Assembly: GCA_947311845.1 (NCBI GenBank)
Contig: CAMZMU010000089.1
Coordinates: 18,977,338-19,041,337, forward strand
DNA from: Poa pratensis
Taxonomy: Eukaryota > Streptophyta > Magnoliopsida > Poales > Poaceae
Direction: 5' to 3'
Length of the DNA: 64,000 nucleotides
Part shown: in pieces, positions 55,230 through 64,000 of the stretch
How the letters are laid out: each line of letters starts with the position of its first letter
Numbering within the stretch: the stretch's first letter is position 1
The notes under the pieces: generated by a model
Told to the model about the DNA's origin: nothing
The model's input: the letters and a program-made list of their open reading frames with translations, nothing else
Database searches by the model: none
Program-made: the position numbers and the translations under genes

Positions 55230-57924
55230 CGATCACACCCCGGAGTAGGATATTGCACATTTACAACACACAACACACTTGTATACATATGTATGGCACA
55301 ACCTAGGTTTGGGTGGGGTTCCGACGCTCCGGGGCCCCGCTTCGGCGAAACCCCGAATCCGCTGGGAAAACCCTAACGTTTTCGTCTACCCCCATAGACG
55401 TGCATCGAAAGGGGGTAGGCTAGTGGACTTTTTTGCTTGGTTGTGTTAGGTTAGGCCATAGGAAGGTGAGAAACCAAAGTCTACCCCAAATCAACACAAG
55501 ATTCCATCCGGTTCTCCCGAAACGGGAGTTTTCACCTCTAAGTGCAGAAACTCACTAGAGAGAAAGTGAAGCCGGTGAAGCCGGTCACACCCCGGAGTAG
55601 GATATTGCACATTTACAACACACAACACACTTGTATACATATGGTATGGCACAACCTAGTTTTGGTGGGGTTCCGACGCTCCGGGGCCCTGCTTCGGCGA
55701 AACCCCGAATCCGCTGGGAAAACCCTAACGTTTTCGTCTACCCCCATAGACGTGCGTCGAAAGGGGGTAGGAAAGTGGACTTTTTTGCTTGGTTGTGTTA
55801 GGTTAGGCCATAGGAAGGTGAGAAACCAAAGTCTACCCCAAATCAACACAAGATTCCATCCGGTTCTCCCGAAATGGGAGTTTTCACCTCTAAGTGCAGA
55901 AACTCACTAGAGAGAAAGTGAAGCCGGTGAAGCCGGTCACACCCCGGAGTAGGATATTGCACATTTACAACACACAACACACTTGTATACATATGGTATG
56001 GCACAACCTAGGTTTTGGTGGGGTTCCGACGCTCCGGGGCCCCGCTTCGGCGAAACCCCGAATCCGCTGGGAAAACCCTAACGTTTTCGTCTACCCCCAT
56101 AGACATGCGTCGAAAGGGGGTAGGCCAGTGGACTTTTTGCTTGGTTGTGTTAGGTTAGGCCATAGGAAGGTGAGAACCCAAAGTCTACCCCAAATCAACA
56201 CAAGATTCCATCTGGTTCTCCCGAAACGGGAGTTTTCACCTCTAAGTGCAGAAACTCACTAGAGAGAAAGTGAAGCCGGTGAAGCCGGTCACACCCCGGA
56301 GTAGGATATTGCACATTTACAACACCCAACACACTTGTATACATATGGTATGGCACAACCTAGGTTTTGGTGGGGTTCCGACGCTCCGATGTCCCGCTTC
56401 GGCGAAACCCCGAATCCGCTGGTAAAACCCTAACGTTTTCGTCTACCCCCATAGACGTGCGTCGAAAGGGGGTAAGAAAGTGGACTTTTTTGCTTGGTTG
56501 TGTTAGGTTAGGCCATAGGAAGGTGAGAAACCAAAGTCTACCCCAAATCAACACAAGATTCCATCCGGTTCTCCCAAAACAGGAGTTTTCACCTCTAAGT
56601 GCAGAAACTCACTAAAGAGAAAGTGAAGCCGGTGAAGCCGGTCACACCCCGGAGTAGGATATTGCACATTTACAACACACTTGTATACATATGGTATGGC
56701 ACAACCTAGGTTTTGGTGGGGTTCCGACGCTCCAGGGCCCCGCTTCGGCGAAACCCCGAATCCGCTGGGAAAACCCTAACATTTTCGTCTACCCCCATAG
56801 ACGTGCGTCGAAAGGGGTAGGCCAGTGGACTTTTTTGCTTGGTTGTGTTAGGTTAGGCCATAGGAAGGTGAGAAACCAAAGTCTACCCCAAATCAACACA
56901 AGATTCCATCCGGTTCTCCCGAAACGGGAGTTTTCTCCTCTAAGTGCAGAAACTCACTAGAGAGAAAGTGAAGCCGGTGAAGCCGGTCACACCCGGAGTA
57001 GGATATTGCACATTTACAACACCCAACACACTTGTATACATATGGTATGGCACAACCTAGGTTTTGGTAGGGTTCCGACGCTCCGATGCCCCGCTTCGGC
57101 GAAACCCCGAATCCGCTGGGAAAACCCTAACGTTTTCGTCTACCCCCATAGACGTGCGTCGAAAGGGGGTAGGAAAGTAGACTTTTTTGCTTGGTTGTGT
57201 TAGGTTAGGCCATAGGAAGGTGAGAAACCAAAGTCTACCCCAAATCAACACAAGATTCCATCCGGTTCTCCAAAACGGGAGTTTTCACCTCTAAGTGCAG
57301 AAACTCACTAGAGAGAAAGTGAAGCCGGTGAAGCCGGTCACACCCGGAGTAGGATATTGCACATTTACAACACACAACACACTTGTATACATATGGTATG
57401 GCACAACCTAGGTTTTGGTGGGGTTCCGACGCTCCGGGGCCTCGCTTCGGCGAAACCCCGAATCCGCTGGGAAAACCCTAACATTTTCGTCTACCCCCAT
57501 AGACGTGCGTCGAAAGGGGGTAGGCCAGTGGACTTTTTTGCTTGGTTGTGTTAGGTTAGGCCATAGGAAGGTGAGAAACCAAAGTCTACCCCAAATCAAC
57601 ACAAGATTCCATCCGGTTCTCCGAAACGGGAGTTTTCACCTCTAAGTGCAGAAACTCACTAGAGAGAAAGTGAAGCCGGTGAAGCCGGTCACACCCCGGA
57701 GTAGGATATTGCACATTTACAACACCCAACACACTTGTATACATATGGTATGGCACAACCTAGGTTTTGGTGGGGTTCCGACGCTCCGATGCCCCGCTTC
57801 GGCGAAACCCCGAATCCGCTGGGAAAACCCTAACATTTTCGTCTACCCCCATAGACGTGCGTCGAAAGGGGGTAGGAAAGTGGACTTTTTTGCTTGGTTG
57901 TGTTAGGTTAGGCCATAGGAAGGT
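55190..57924. repeat. Satellite-like tandem array, about 351-bp unit, 7.8 copies
   Basis: Units begin at about 55190, 55542, 55894, 56246, 56599, 56944, 57295 and 57646; the last is cut at 57924. Lengths are 351-353 except one of 345 that lost part of the CAACACACAACAC stretch. Divergence is a few percent at most, so the array is young or homogenised. Each unit holds GTATACATATGGTATGG, CGCTTCGGCGAAACCCC and GTGTTAGGTTAGGCC. Two sub-variants differ at GGTAGGAAAGT versus GGTAGGCCAGT and partly alternate. Confidence 0.95.
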
Positions 57925-58129
57925 ATTTTACATGTGTTGTTTTTATTTATTTTACATGTATATGTTGTAGGGTTGGGTTCCGGGAAACTCGAACCGTTAT
58001 TTTACGGGGGTGGGATACTGAAATTGGGAGGGAAATTATAGGTCCAATATATATATAAATTATAACTACATTAAATATTATATAGAGAAATAAATAAATA
58101 AATATTATATAGAGAAATAAATAAAAAAA

Positions 58130-58405
58130 GGTTCATCTATACGCCGACGGCGGCACGTGTACACCGACGGCACGGCCGTCGGCGTATCAACGCCGCTGGA
58201 CGTTCCGTCACGGCGTCCTTTTGTACGCCGACGGCACCGTTTACACCGACGGCTGCCGTCGGCCTTACCTGGATACGCCGACGGCGCTTCGTACGCCGAC
58301 GGCTGTGTGGGCGGCTGCCCTAGCTCGTGCTGTACGCCGACGGCCCCGACATTTAGCCGTCGGCGTACAGTACGGTCGTCGACGTAGTGTGGCTTTCCCG
58401 TAGTG
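58130..58405 (-). mobile_element. CACTA transposon terminus with subterminal repeats
   Basis: On the minus strand the element starts CACTACGGGAAAGCC at 58405. About ten copies of TACGCCGACGGC or its complement are packed into 58140-58375, the subterminal repeat pattern of CACTA elements. The opposite end was not found in the window. The 351-bp array and the hypothetical protein to the left may be its interior. Confidence 0.8.
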
Positions 58406-58820
58406 GCATGGCCGAAGTAAAAGCCATGCTATCTACAGTGCGTGTACCGACGAGGACACGGCTCTGCCGACGCCAACACACATCACCACCATCATGCACG
58501 GAGAACGCGAAGCGAAGACCAAGACGACGACCATTGAAGCAGCTTAATCGGAAGTGTCTCGCGGTACAATCCGCGGGAGTAATTAACTGGGTGCTTTTCG
58601 AGGCCCTGGGAACCAGGAGACCACATTAGCCTTGTCATGTTGGCCGCGCCAGTAGGCCACACGGAGCGCATACTTGGGATTAGTCTATTAGTCATCATGA
58701 TTAATGTGTATCTTTTCCCTCCTTTTATTTTGTGTACTTAGTACACTGGCACGCCCGCACTATGTATTACCCCGGTGTATGAGAGACGCTTCGTCATGTA
58801 AAAAGCGATTTATCTTGTCA
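58406..58820. other. Intergenic DNA, possibly gypsy LTR end
   Basis: There is no gene here. The last part before the PBS-like text at 58828 is probably the end of a gypsy LTR. Confidence 0.4.
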
Positions 58821-58827
58821 AACAAAA

Positions 58828-59195
58828 TGGCACGCCCGGTGGGACCTGGTTCTCCTCCCATCTCTGCTGCGCATGGTTGCCCGGCTTGGTCTTCGCCCGT
58901 TCATCTCAACACATTGCATGCTGCATGAAGATCATTGGCGTGGGACTCTGCTGATCGACGACATCTTCTTGCAGGTGGTTTTGCTGACATCAATGATGAT
59001 GAGGTGTCGATTGAGATCCAATTTGGGTCGCTTCCACCCATGATCATCTTCAAGAATGGAGACAAGGTCTACATGCATCAGGCGCAAGAGCCGGCCCAAT
59101 TCCAAGTCGTGGAATCCAAGAAGGCACAGAAGAGAGCGGTCATCAAGGCAAGGAGGGAACGCCGAGAGCTTATGCTCGAAGCGCGCACCTCTTAA
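58828..59195 (+). mobile_element. Gypsy retrotransposon leader and gag fragment
   Basis: TGGCACGCCCGGTGGGAC at 58828-58845 is the primer-site/leader text of many Triticeae gypsy elements, and is preceded by a short AACAAAA spacer. A reading frame follows (EVSIEIQFGSLPPMIIFK, then a Lys/Arg/Glu-rich stretch) and stops at 59193-59195. A further related frame runs to about 59490. The rest of gag and all of pol are missing. Confidence 0.5.
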
Positions 59196-59449
59196 AGAAG
59201 TCCGTGATGGCGGAGATGAAAGGGAACAATGAGGCTTCTCAACGCCTACGTGTCCAGGCTGCCAACAGGCGGGTCGTCGCTACTTCGGTTCATGCCCCAA
59301 CACCGGGCAACGAACCGGAGCTTGCTAAGCCGACTACCCAGCGCACTGAAGTTGAGCTACTCGAGGCTCCCAAGGCTGTGTCCTTCGACCTCCGGAGTCT
59401 GATGACAAACGCTCGTTTGTCTCACAGTCCCAATCGTCTTCGCAACCAT

Positions 59450-59549
59450 AGAAGGAAGTACCAAATGGTGCAACGCCCTTTATTTAAAACGTAAGAAGTA
59501 CCAAATGGTGCAACGCCCATTGCAGGGCCAGCTATTCGAACATACCGGG

Positions 59550-59580
<31 letters not shown>

Positions 59581-59630
59581 TTTGACTCTTATATGCATAT
59601 GCACCCTTTATTTAAAACGTATTTTAAACA
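59450..59630. repeat. Short duplication and 26-G run
   Basis: AAGTACCAAATGGTGCAACG occurs at about 59456 and again at 59497. TTTATTTAAAACGTA occurs at 59479 and 59607. Between them lies an uninterrupted run of 26 G (59552-59577). Confidence 0.8.
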
Positions 59631-60059
59631 CATATTGAAATATAAAAAAATTGTGAAAATTATGTTAGCGCATAAATCATAACATCCTATGTGTTTATGA
59701 ATTTGTTTCACGACAAAATGACATTTCTTGTGGTCTGTGTAAAAAAGATAATTTTGTTGCTAAAACAAGGCATTGTGAATAGGAGTAAATATAGAATGTG
59801 AAGACTTATCAACGAAATTTTATTTCACTATTTTTTGAAATATGTTTTTTAAATATGCACCCAGGGAGTCAAAGTGGATTCCTGTGTATATATATGGTTT
59901 GTCTTCAGATTTTACAGTAGACATGAAACGTGATGACGTGCCAAGATGTACCATGTCCTCGTACTACACCTCTTGACGGTCACGTCGACGCTGATGACGC
60001 CGACCACGTACGTAACAGATGGTTTTCCCGGCACCAGCGCGCGCGGACGGCCCCTCATG
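59631..60059. other. AT-rich intergenic DNA
   Basis: No feature could be assigned here. Confidence 0.4.
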
Positions 60060-60700
60060 TTCAGGTTCTTCTCCAGCCTTCGCCCAACCCGAGCAGTGAG
60101 CCGAAGCGGCGTACGTTCTCCTGCTGAGCTGGTCGTTCATTGTGCTTTACGAGCCTCCCCGTGTCCTTGAACCCCGCCGTCGGTCTGTCGCCTGTCACCG
60201 ACACCAGCTCTTGAACGTCCGCGGCGTGCACCCGGCGCGGCACGCGGCGTGGAGGCAGGCCGCGTAGAGCACGTTCCGGTTTCTGCACTTGCAGCCCACG
60301 GGGGAAAACCTTGGCCGCTTCCTGAATCCTGAACAGCTCCCTGTCCCTGGCACGGTCTCTGACGGACTTCGCGAGCCCATGCCGCTCCGCCATGTCGTCG
60401 ATGGAATGGAACACGTCGGCGAGCAACTTTTCGGGTACCGCACCGCGCCGCCTTGCGGATCGCCTGCAGCATCGACCGCCCCGTGCATCCTCTGTACTAG
60501 TCAGCAGGCTCCCTTTCTCCGTGGGGTCGGAAATGGTCGGCGGCGCCGCCGATACGGCCGTCAAGCGTCATCCGTACGTCGTGCTGAGAAAGGTGTGCCA
60601 CTCGGAGGAATCATCTAGGTAACGCTGGTCGATCACGCGCGCGCATTGGGTGCACACGAACATCGCGACCGCGCAGTCGCGATCCTTGTAGCGAATTGCA
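60060..60700 (-). pseudogene. TFIIB-like pseudogene (zinc ribbon and first cyclin repeat)
   Basis: On the minus strand one frame reads VCTQCARVIDQRYLDDSSEW near 60650-60595, which fits the second half of a TFIIB zinc ribbon. It ends in a TGA soon after. In other frames follow LADVFHSIDDMAERHGLAKS (near 60430-60370), NVLYAACLHAACRAGCTPRT (near 60270-60215), then ELVSVTGDR and KDTGRL. These blocks in this order match the first cyclin-like repeat of TFIIB and its plant relatives, general RNA polymerase initiation factors. At least three frame changes and a stop break the gene, and the second repeat is missing. No introns are visible, so a processed or captured copy is possible. Confidence 0.75.
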
Positions 60701-62354
60701 CTTGGAAGTTTTCTTACACTAAATCTGCATAGACTGAATCAGATAAAGCGAGGAGGCGAGAGATTTTGGCGAGGAATTGAAAGGGACGTTGCAAAATTCT
60801 GAAGCCACTGTGCTCTTACCAGCGAAGGACCAAGAGATCGATTCGTTTAGAAAAGGGCTTGTGCCCGTTTCCGTTTTAGGAAGTGTAGCAGCGACACATG
60901 TATGCATGAGCATATCCGGCGGATGAATCGTGAGAATAAGCTGGGGCACTTCTGCCGAGTGACCATGCCACATATCAAGTGACGAAAGCGTCAAGAGTGA
61001 CATCACGGTAGCAAAGCTTTCGAGTCGCTCGCATGTTCCTATAATAAACCTGGCCAAATGCTTAGCTTCTCAAGGACGTATCATCCCAATCTAGCCTTCC
61101 AAGTCCAGGATCATGGAATTCTATGATGCAACCAAATTCTGATATGAATGGAATGAACATCATCTTGCTTCAGATTGCTTTTGCGCCTTCAGTACCATAG
61201 ATAGACGTCCTGAGGAACCTTTCATCGAGAAGTTCCAAGTGCATGACTAATGGCGTCGACCAGTTTGAGCACCACTGCCCTTAAGTAGGCGATGAACAAG
61301 CTAACTAGCAATATGCACCGTTCTTAATTATTAGACCTTATATGACTATGTTACTAGATGAATGCCATTGTTCAAGTTTCTAGCTCATCTTCACATCCCT
61401 TAGTGTCAAGAATTAGAGTGCAACAGAATGATATTGTATAAGAAAAACCTTCCGTCTGCCTGAAACATTTTCATTGCCAGAAATATGCAGACATGGCCAT
61501 TAACGGAGAACCAAAATATAAAGCAAAGCAAGAACAGAGGGTTCATGCATCATCTTCTTTTTCCTTTATTCCGTATTGGTCGACAGAGACACCCCTTTGT
61601 TCATCCGAATTACACACCCTCACCAGTGAACTTTACAGTACTACCATCCACCCTTTTCATTCCGTATGTGTAAGACAGCACAAATGTGTTCTTCAATTCC
61701 ACAGGTTTAAAAAAGGCTAATACAAAAGACACAATCCTTAAGTCAGCAAAGAAGAGTTTGCTTCAGTGTCTTAGCATTTTCAGTACCACACGCTTTCTAT
61801 TCAAGAACCTGATGGTAGCTGGACGGCTTGGAGCGTGCAATGCCTCCTACACGAATTATGTTAGATAAATCTTGCAACTGTTTCATAACTGCAACCCTTC
61901 TCATCGGATGATGGCCATGATTGCAAAAACCCACTAGCCTCGCGACGGAACCATCCTCTATGTTGAATTCTTGATCTTCAAATAATCCAACCGGACCTAT
62001 TTGTTCAGAACATAAGGATAACTCAGTAGCAATGCCAGTGATCAGAACATAAGGCTAGCTCACTCCGACATCACCGCAGCAGGCAACACAGAAATCTCAA
62101 AAAGGCTAACATCCCCTAGCATGGCCAAAATATTTGAATAAACCGGAGCTAGGTAATCCTCAACTCCAAATTCAGAGTTGGAGCTTTTAATCCGGATGAT
62201 TTGAATCGATAAAACCTGTACAGAATCTGCCAAATAATTTCTTTTTTACTGCATTAACAATCTCTGGACTATAATGCACATGCAGACATGTGACTATGAA
62301 TTCAGGATTCAACTAATTCATAAGCTTCTAATCCTGAATAAATGAATGGACAGA
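60701..62354. other. Intergenic DNA
   Basis: No coding exon, known repeat or hairpin was recognised in this stretch. Confidence 0.4.
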
Positions 62355-62594
62355 CTTGTAAAGCTACACAGAAACTAGAGGCGGTGTATTTGGGGCCTCA
62401 TGGATCTCTAAAACAACAAAGTTAAGCAAGAGAACCAGCCGTGCTTCCATTTGAACAAACCACATCAAATTAGGCTTGTAAAGCTACAGAGAAACTAGAG
62501 GTGATATTTGGGGCCTCACATGGATCTGTAAAACAACAAAATAAAGCAAGAGAATCAGCCGTGCTTCAATTTGAACAAACCACATCAGATAATC
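62355..62594. repeat. Tandem duplication of 120 bp
   Basis: CTTGTAAAGCTACA and the following text to AACAAACCACATCA occur at 62355-62474 and 62475-62594 with about ten differences, including one GGCGG versus GGTGA. Confidence 0.85.
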
Positions 62595-62775
62595 AACACT
62601 ATTTAGTGCAAGCAAGGGGCTAGATCAAAACATGCAAAATTAGCTAAAAACAGCACAGCATCGATCAGGTAGTACACGTTGTTCCTCTTGGAGAAGATGG
62701 TTATGACCTGAGCGATCGAAGAGGACGATGACTGCCGGGGAGGTTGTAGACGAGGAAGATGGCAGAAGGTCGGCT

Positions 62776-62868
62776 GCGTTCGAGGCGAGGACGCCTGGAT
62801 CCCAGCGGCAGGAGGGCGGCCGCGTTCGAGGCGAGGACGTCTGGATCCTGGCGGCAGGAGCACGGACG
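62776..62868. repeat. Two-copy 46-bp GC-rich repeat
   Basis: GCGTTCGAGGCGAGGACG starts at 62776 and 62822, followed in both by CTGGATCC and GCGGCAGGAG. The surrounding GC-rich block (62700-63000) is open in several frames without a recognisable domain. Confidence 0.8.
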
Positions 62869-63497
62869 GCGGCGCTTGGAGGCGGTGGGAATGGATCCGT
62901 AGAGGACGGCCGGCCGAGTCGGGCGGTGAAGACCGTTGCTGCCGGCGCAATGTGCACGGCTAGCTGGCGGAGAGGAACAGGAGGGATGATGGGGGGGTAA
63001 AGAACCTTGAACAGTCAATGTGGAAAGAAGAAGAACAAAAAAAGGCAATTGCAGCGATGAACAACATTCCAAAGTCCAAACTGAAACAAATTACTACTAG
63101 CATTTTTTTACAAACGGTTCCGGACCGGATTACATTACCCTTATAATGAACAGCATATTTACAACACGAAATCTACTACTAGAGAACAGCACTCGTCCAA
63201 GACACAAGAACTCATAAAGCATGCATATAACAGGAGAACTCCTTCCTAATAGCTTCTTCACATGATTCAGCAAACCAAGACACAAGACACAGGAGCGAAT
63301 GCGCATAACTAACTTAGACAGCTAACAGCTTCCTCGACACTTGAGTAACTATGAGACCCACTCCGTCTTCCTTCTTCTTCCTAGCACACTCCCATGATGT
63401 CGTCGTGCTCCTGCAAAAAACAAGAAACAGAGTGAGAAAAGAGTCGGAGACTTCAAACGAAGAATGACGAATCAAACTGACCCCAACTCACCTATCT

Positions 63498-63925
63498 TCA
63501 CATCATTGAGCAGCCTGCTCCCGCGGCGTTGGCAGCCATCGCCGCCGCGATGCCGTCGTCGTCAGTGCCGTTCTGGAAAACTTAGGTGTTGCTCTGGTAG
63601 GGATAAGGATACGGATACGGAGATGGCGGAAGGTACGCCGGCCCCGCGAGCGCGTAGCCCGGCGAGGGTGGCGCGTACGCGGGAGCCGTGAGCCCGTATC
63701 CCGGCGATGCTGGCGCATACACGGCGAGGCTGCAGGCGCGTACCCGGGAGAGGCTGGCGTGTACGCCGGCGCGCTGAGCGCGTTCCCCGGCGAGGCTGGC
63801 GCATACGCCGGCGCGCTGAGCGCGTAACCCGGAGAGGCTGGCGCGTACGCCGGCGCGCTGAGCGCGTAGCCCGGCGAGGCTGGCGCGTACCCCGGCGCGA
63901 GCGCGTTGTTAGACTACATGTACGG
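63498..63925 (-). pseudogene. Proline/tyrosine-rich repeat gene, 3' part; possible isoprenylated protein
   Basis: The minus strand carries several repeats of YAPASPGYALSAPA, then after a one-base frame change near 63718 YAPPSPGYALAGPAYLPP and PYPYPYPYQSNT. A TAA follows at about 63582, and the same frame continues NGTDDDGIAAAMAANAAGAG to a C-terminal CSMM and TGA at 63498. Cys-Ser-Met-Met fits a CaaX farnesylation box, and a Tyr/Pro-rich region before a CaaX box is typical of plant HIPP metal-binding proteins, but the metal-binding domain would lie beyond 63925 and is not seen. A GTGAGT donor at 63492 and a TTTTTTGCAG acceptor near 63413 suggest a downstream exon. Confidence 0.4.
63645..63900. 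repeat. GC-rich coding minisatellite, about 42-bp unit
   Basis: Units such as GCGCGTACGCCGGCGCGCTG and GAGCGCGTAGCCCGGCGAGG recur with about 42-bp spacing. They encode the proline-rich repeats of the minus-strand gene. Confidence 0.75.
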
Positions 63926-64000
63926 CTGAGATTAGAGATAGAATTAGGTTAATGACCTTCTTGTATTCCAAGTCTCCACCTACCCATGTACTTCTATATA

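Noticed and set aside
54932..57970. Many open frames of 60-120 codons with the same translated text
   Set aside because: They are repeated translations of the 30-bp and 351-bp tandem arrays and show no domain or codon signature of a gene.

Overview
The window looks like a piece of a large, repeat-rich grass genome, most likely Triticeae (wheat, barley or Aegilops type). The reasons are spliced plant genes with GT/AG introns, many Stowaway MITEs with CTCCCTCCG-type ends and TA duplications, PIF/Harbinger elements with TAA or TTA duplications, a CACTA end, nested gypsy and copia LTR elements, and GC-rich first exons. No bacterial-style operons, RNA genes or CRISPR arrays were seen.

Layout. 1-8440 is the 3' part of a Tat-like Ty3/gypsy element: broken pol, a cluster of polypurine-like motifs, a long antisense ORF region and a 3' LTR. 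An opposite-strand LTR-like block follows (8451-9387). A gene island from 10.8 to 26.2 kb holds an F-box/LRR gene (10791-12496, 3 exons), a complete Trm7/FTSJ1-type tRNA 2'-O-methyltransferase gene (13787-16275, 11 exons), the first three exons of an Integrator subunit 7-like gene on the minus strand (22136-21275), and a GT64 glycosyltransferase gene (22950-26233, 5 exons) with a LINE fragment in its last intron.

28128-39794 is a complete copia element on the minus strand. It has 1.3 kb LTRs, a TATGA target duplication, an initiator-Met PBS and a PPT. It is inserted in a fragment of a neprosin-family exon. It carries gag, pol and a third, apparently spliced gene between pol and the 3' LTR. 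Arrays of a 15-bp palindrome lie in both LTRs, upstream of the third gene and in that gene's intron. A fuller but frameshifted neprosin gene follows at 42933-45345.

From 48.8 kb to the end the window is mostly mobile and repeated DNA: a 1.29 kb Harbinger-like element that carries an ankyrin-gene fragment, a 1.15 kb Harbinger derivative with a transposase N-terminus, two long hairpins, several tandem arrays including a 351-bp satellite, a CACTA terminus, a gypsy leader fragment, a TFIIB-like pseudogene and a proline-rich repeat gene fragment at the right edge.

The host genes are unrelated housekeeping or family genes and show no sign of acting in one pathway. All assignments come from reading translated motifs and splice signals by eye. 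No database or alignment was run.
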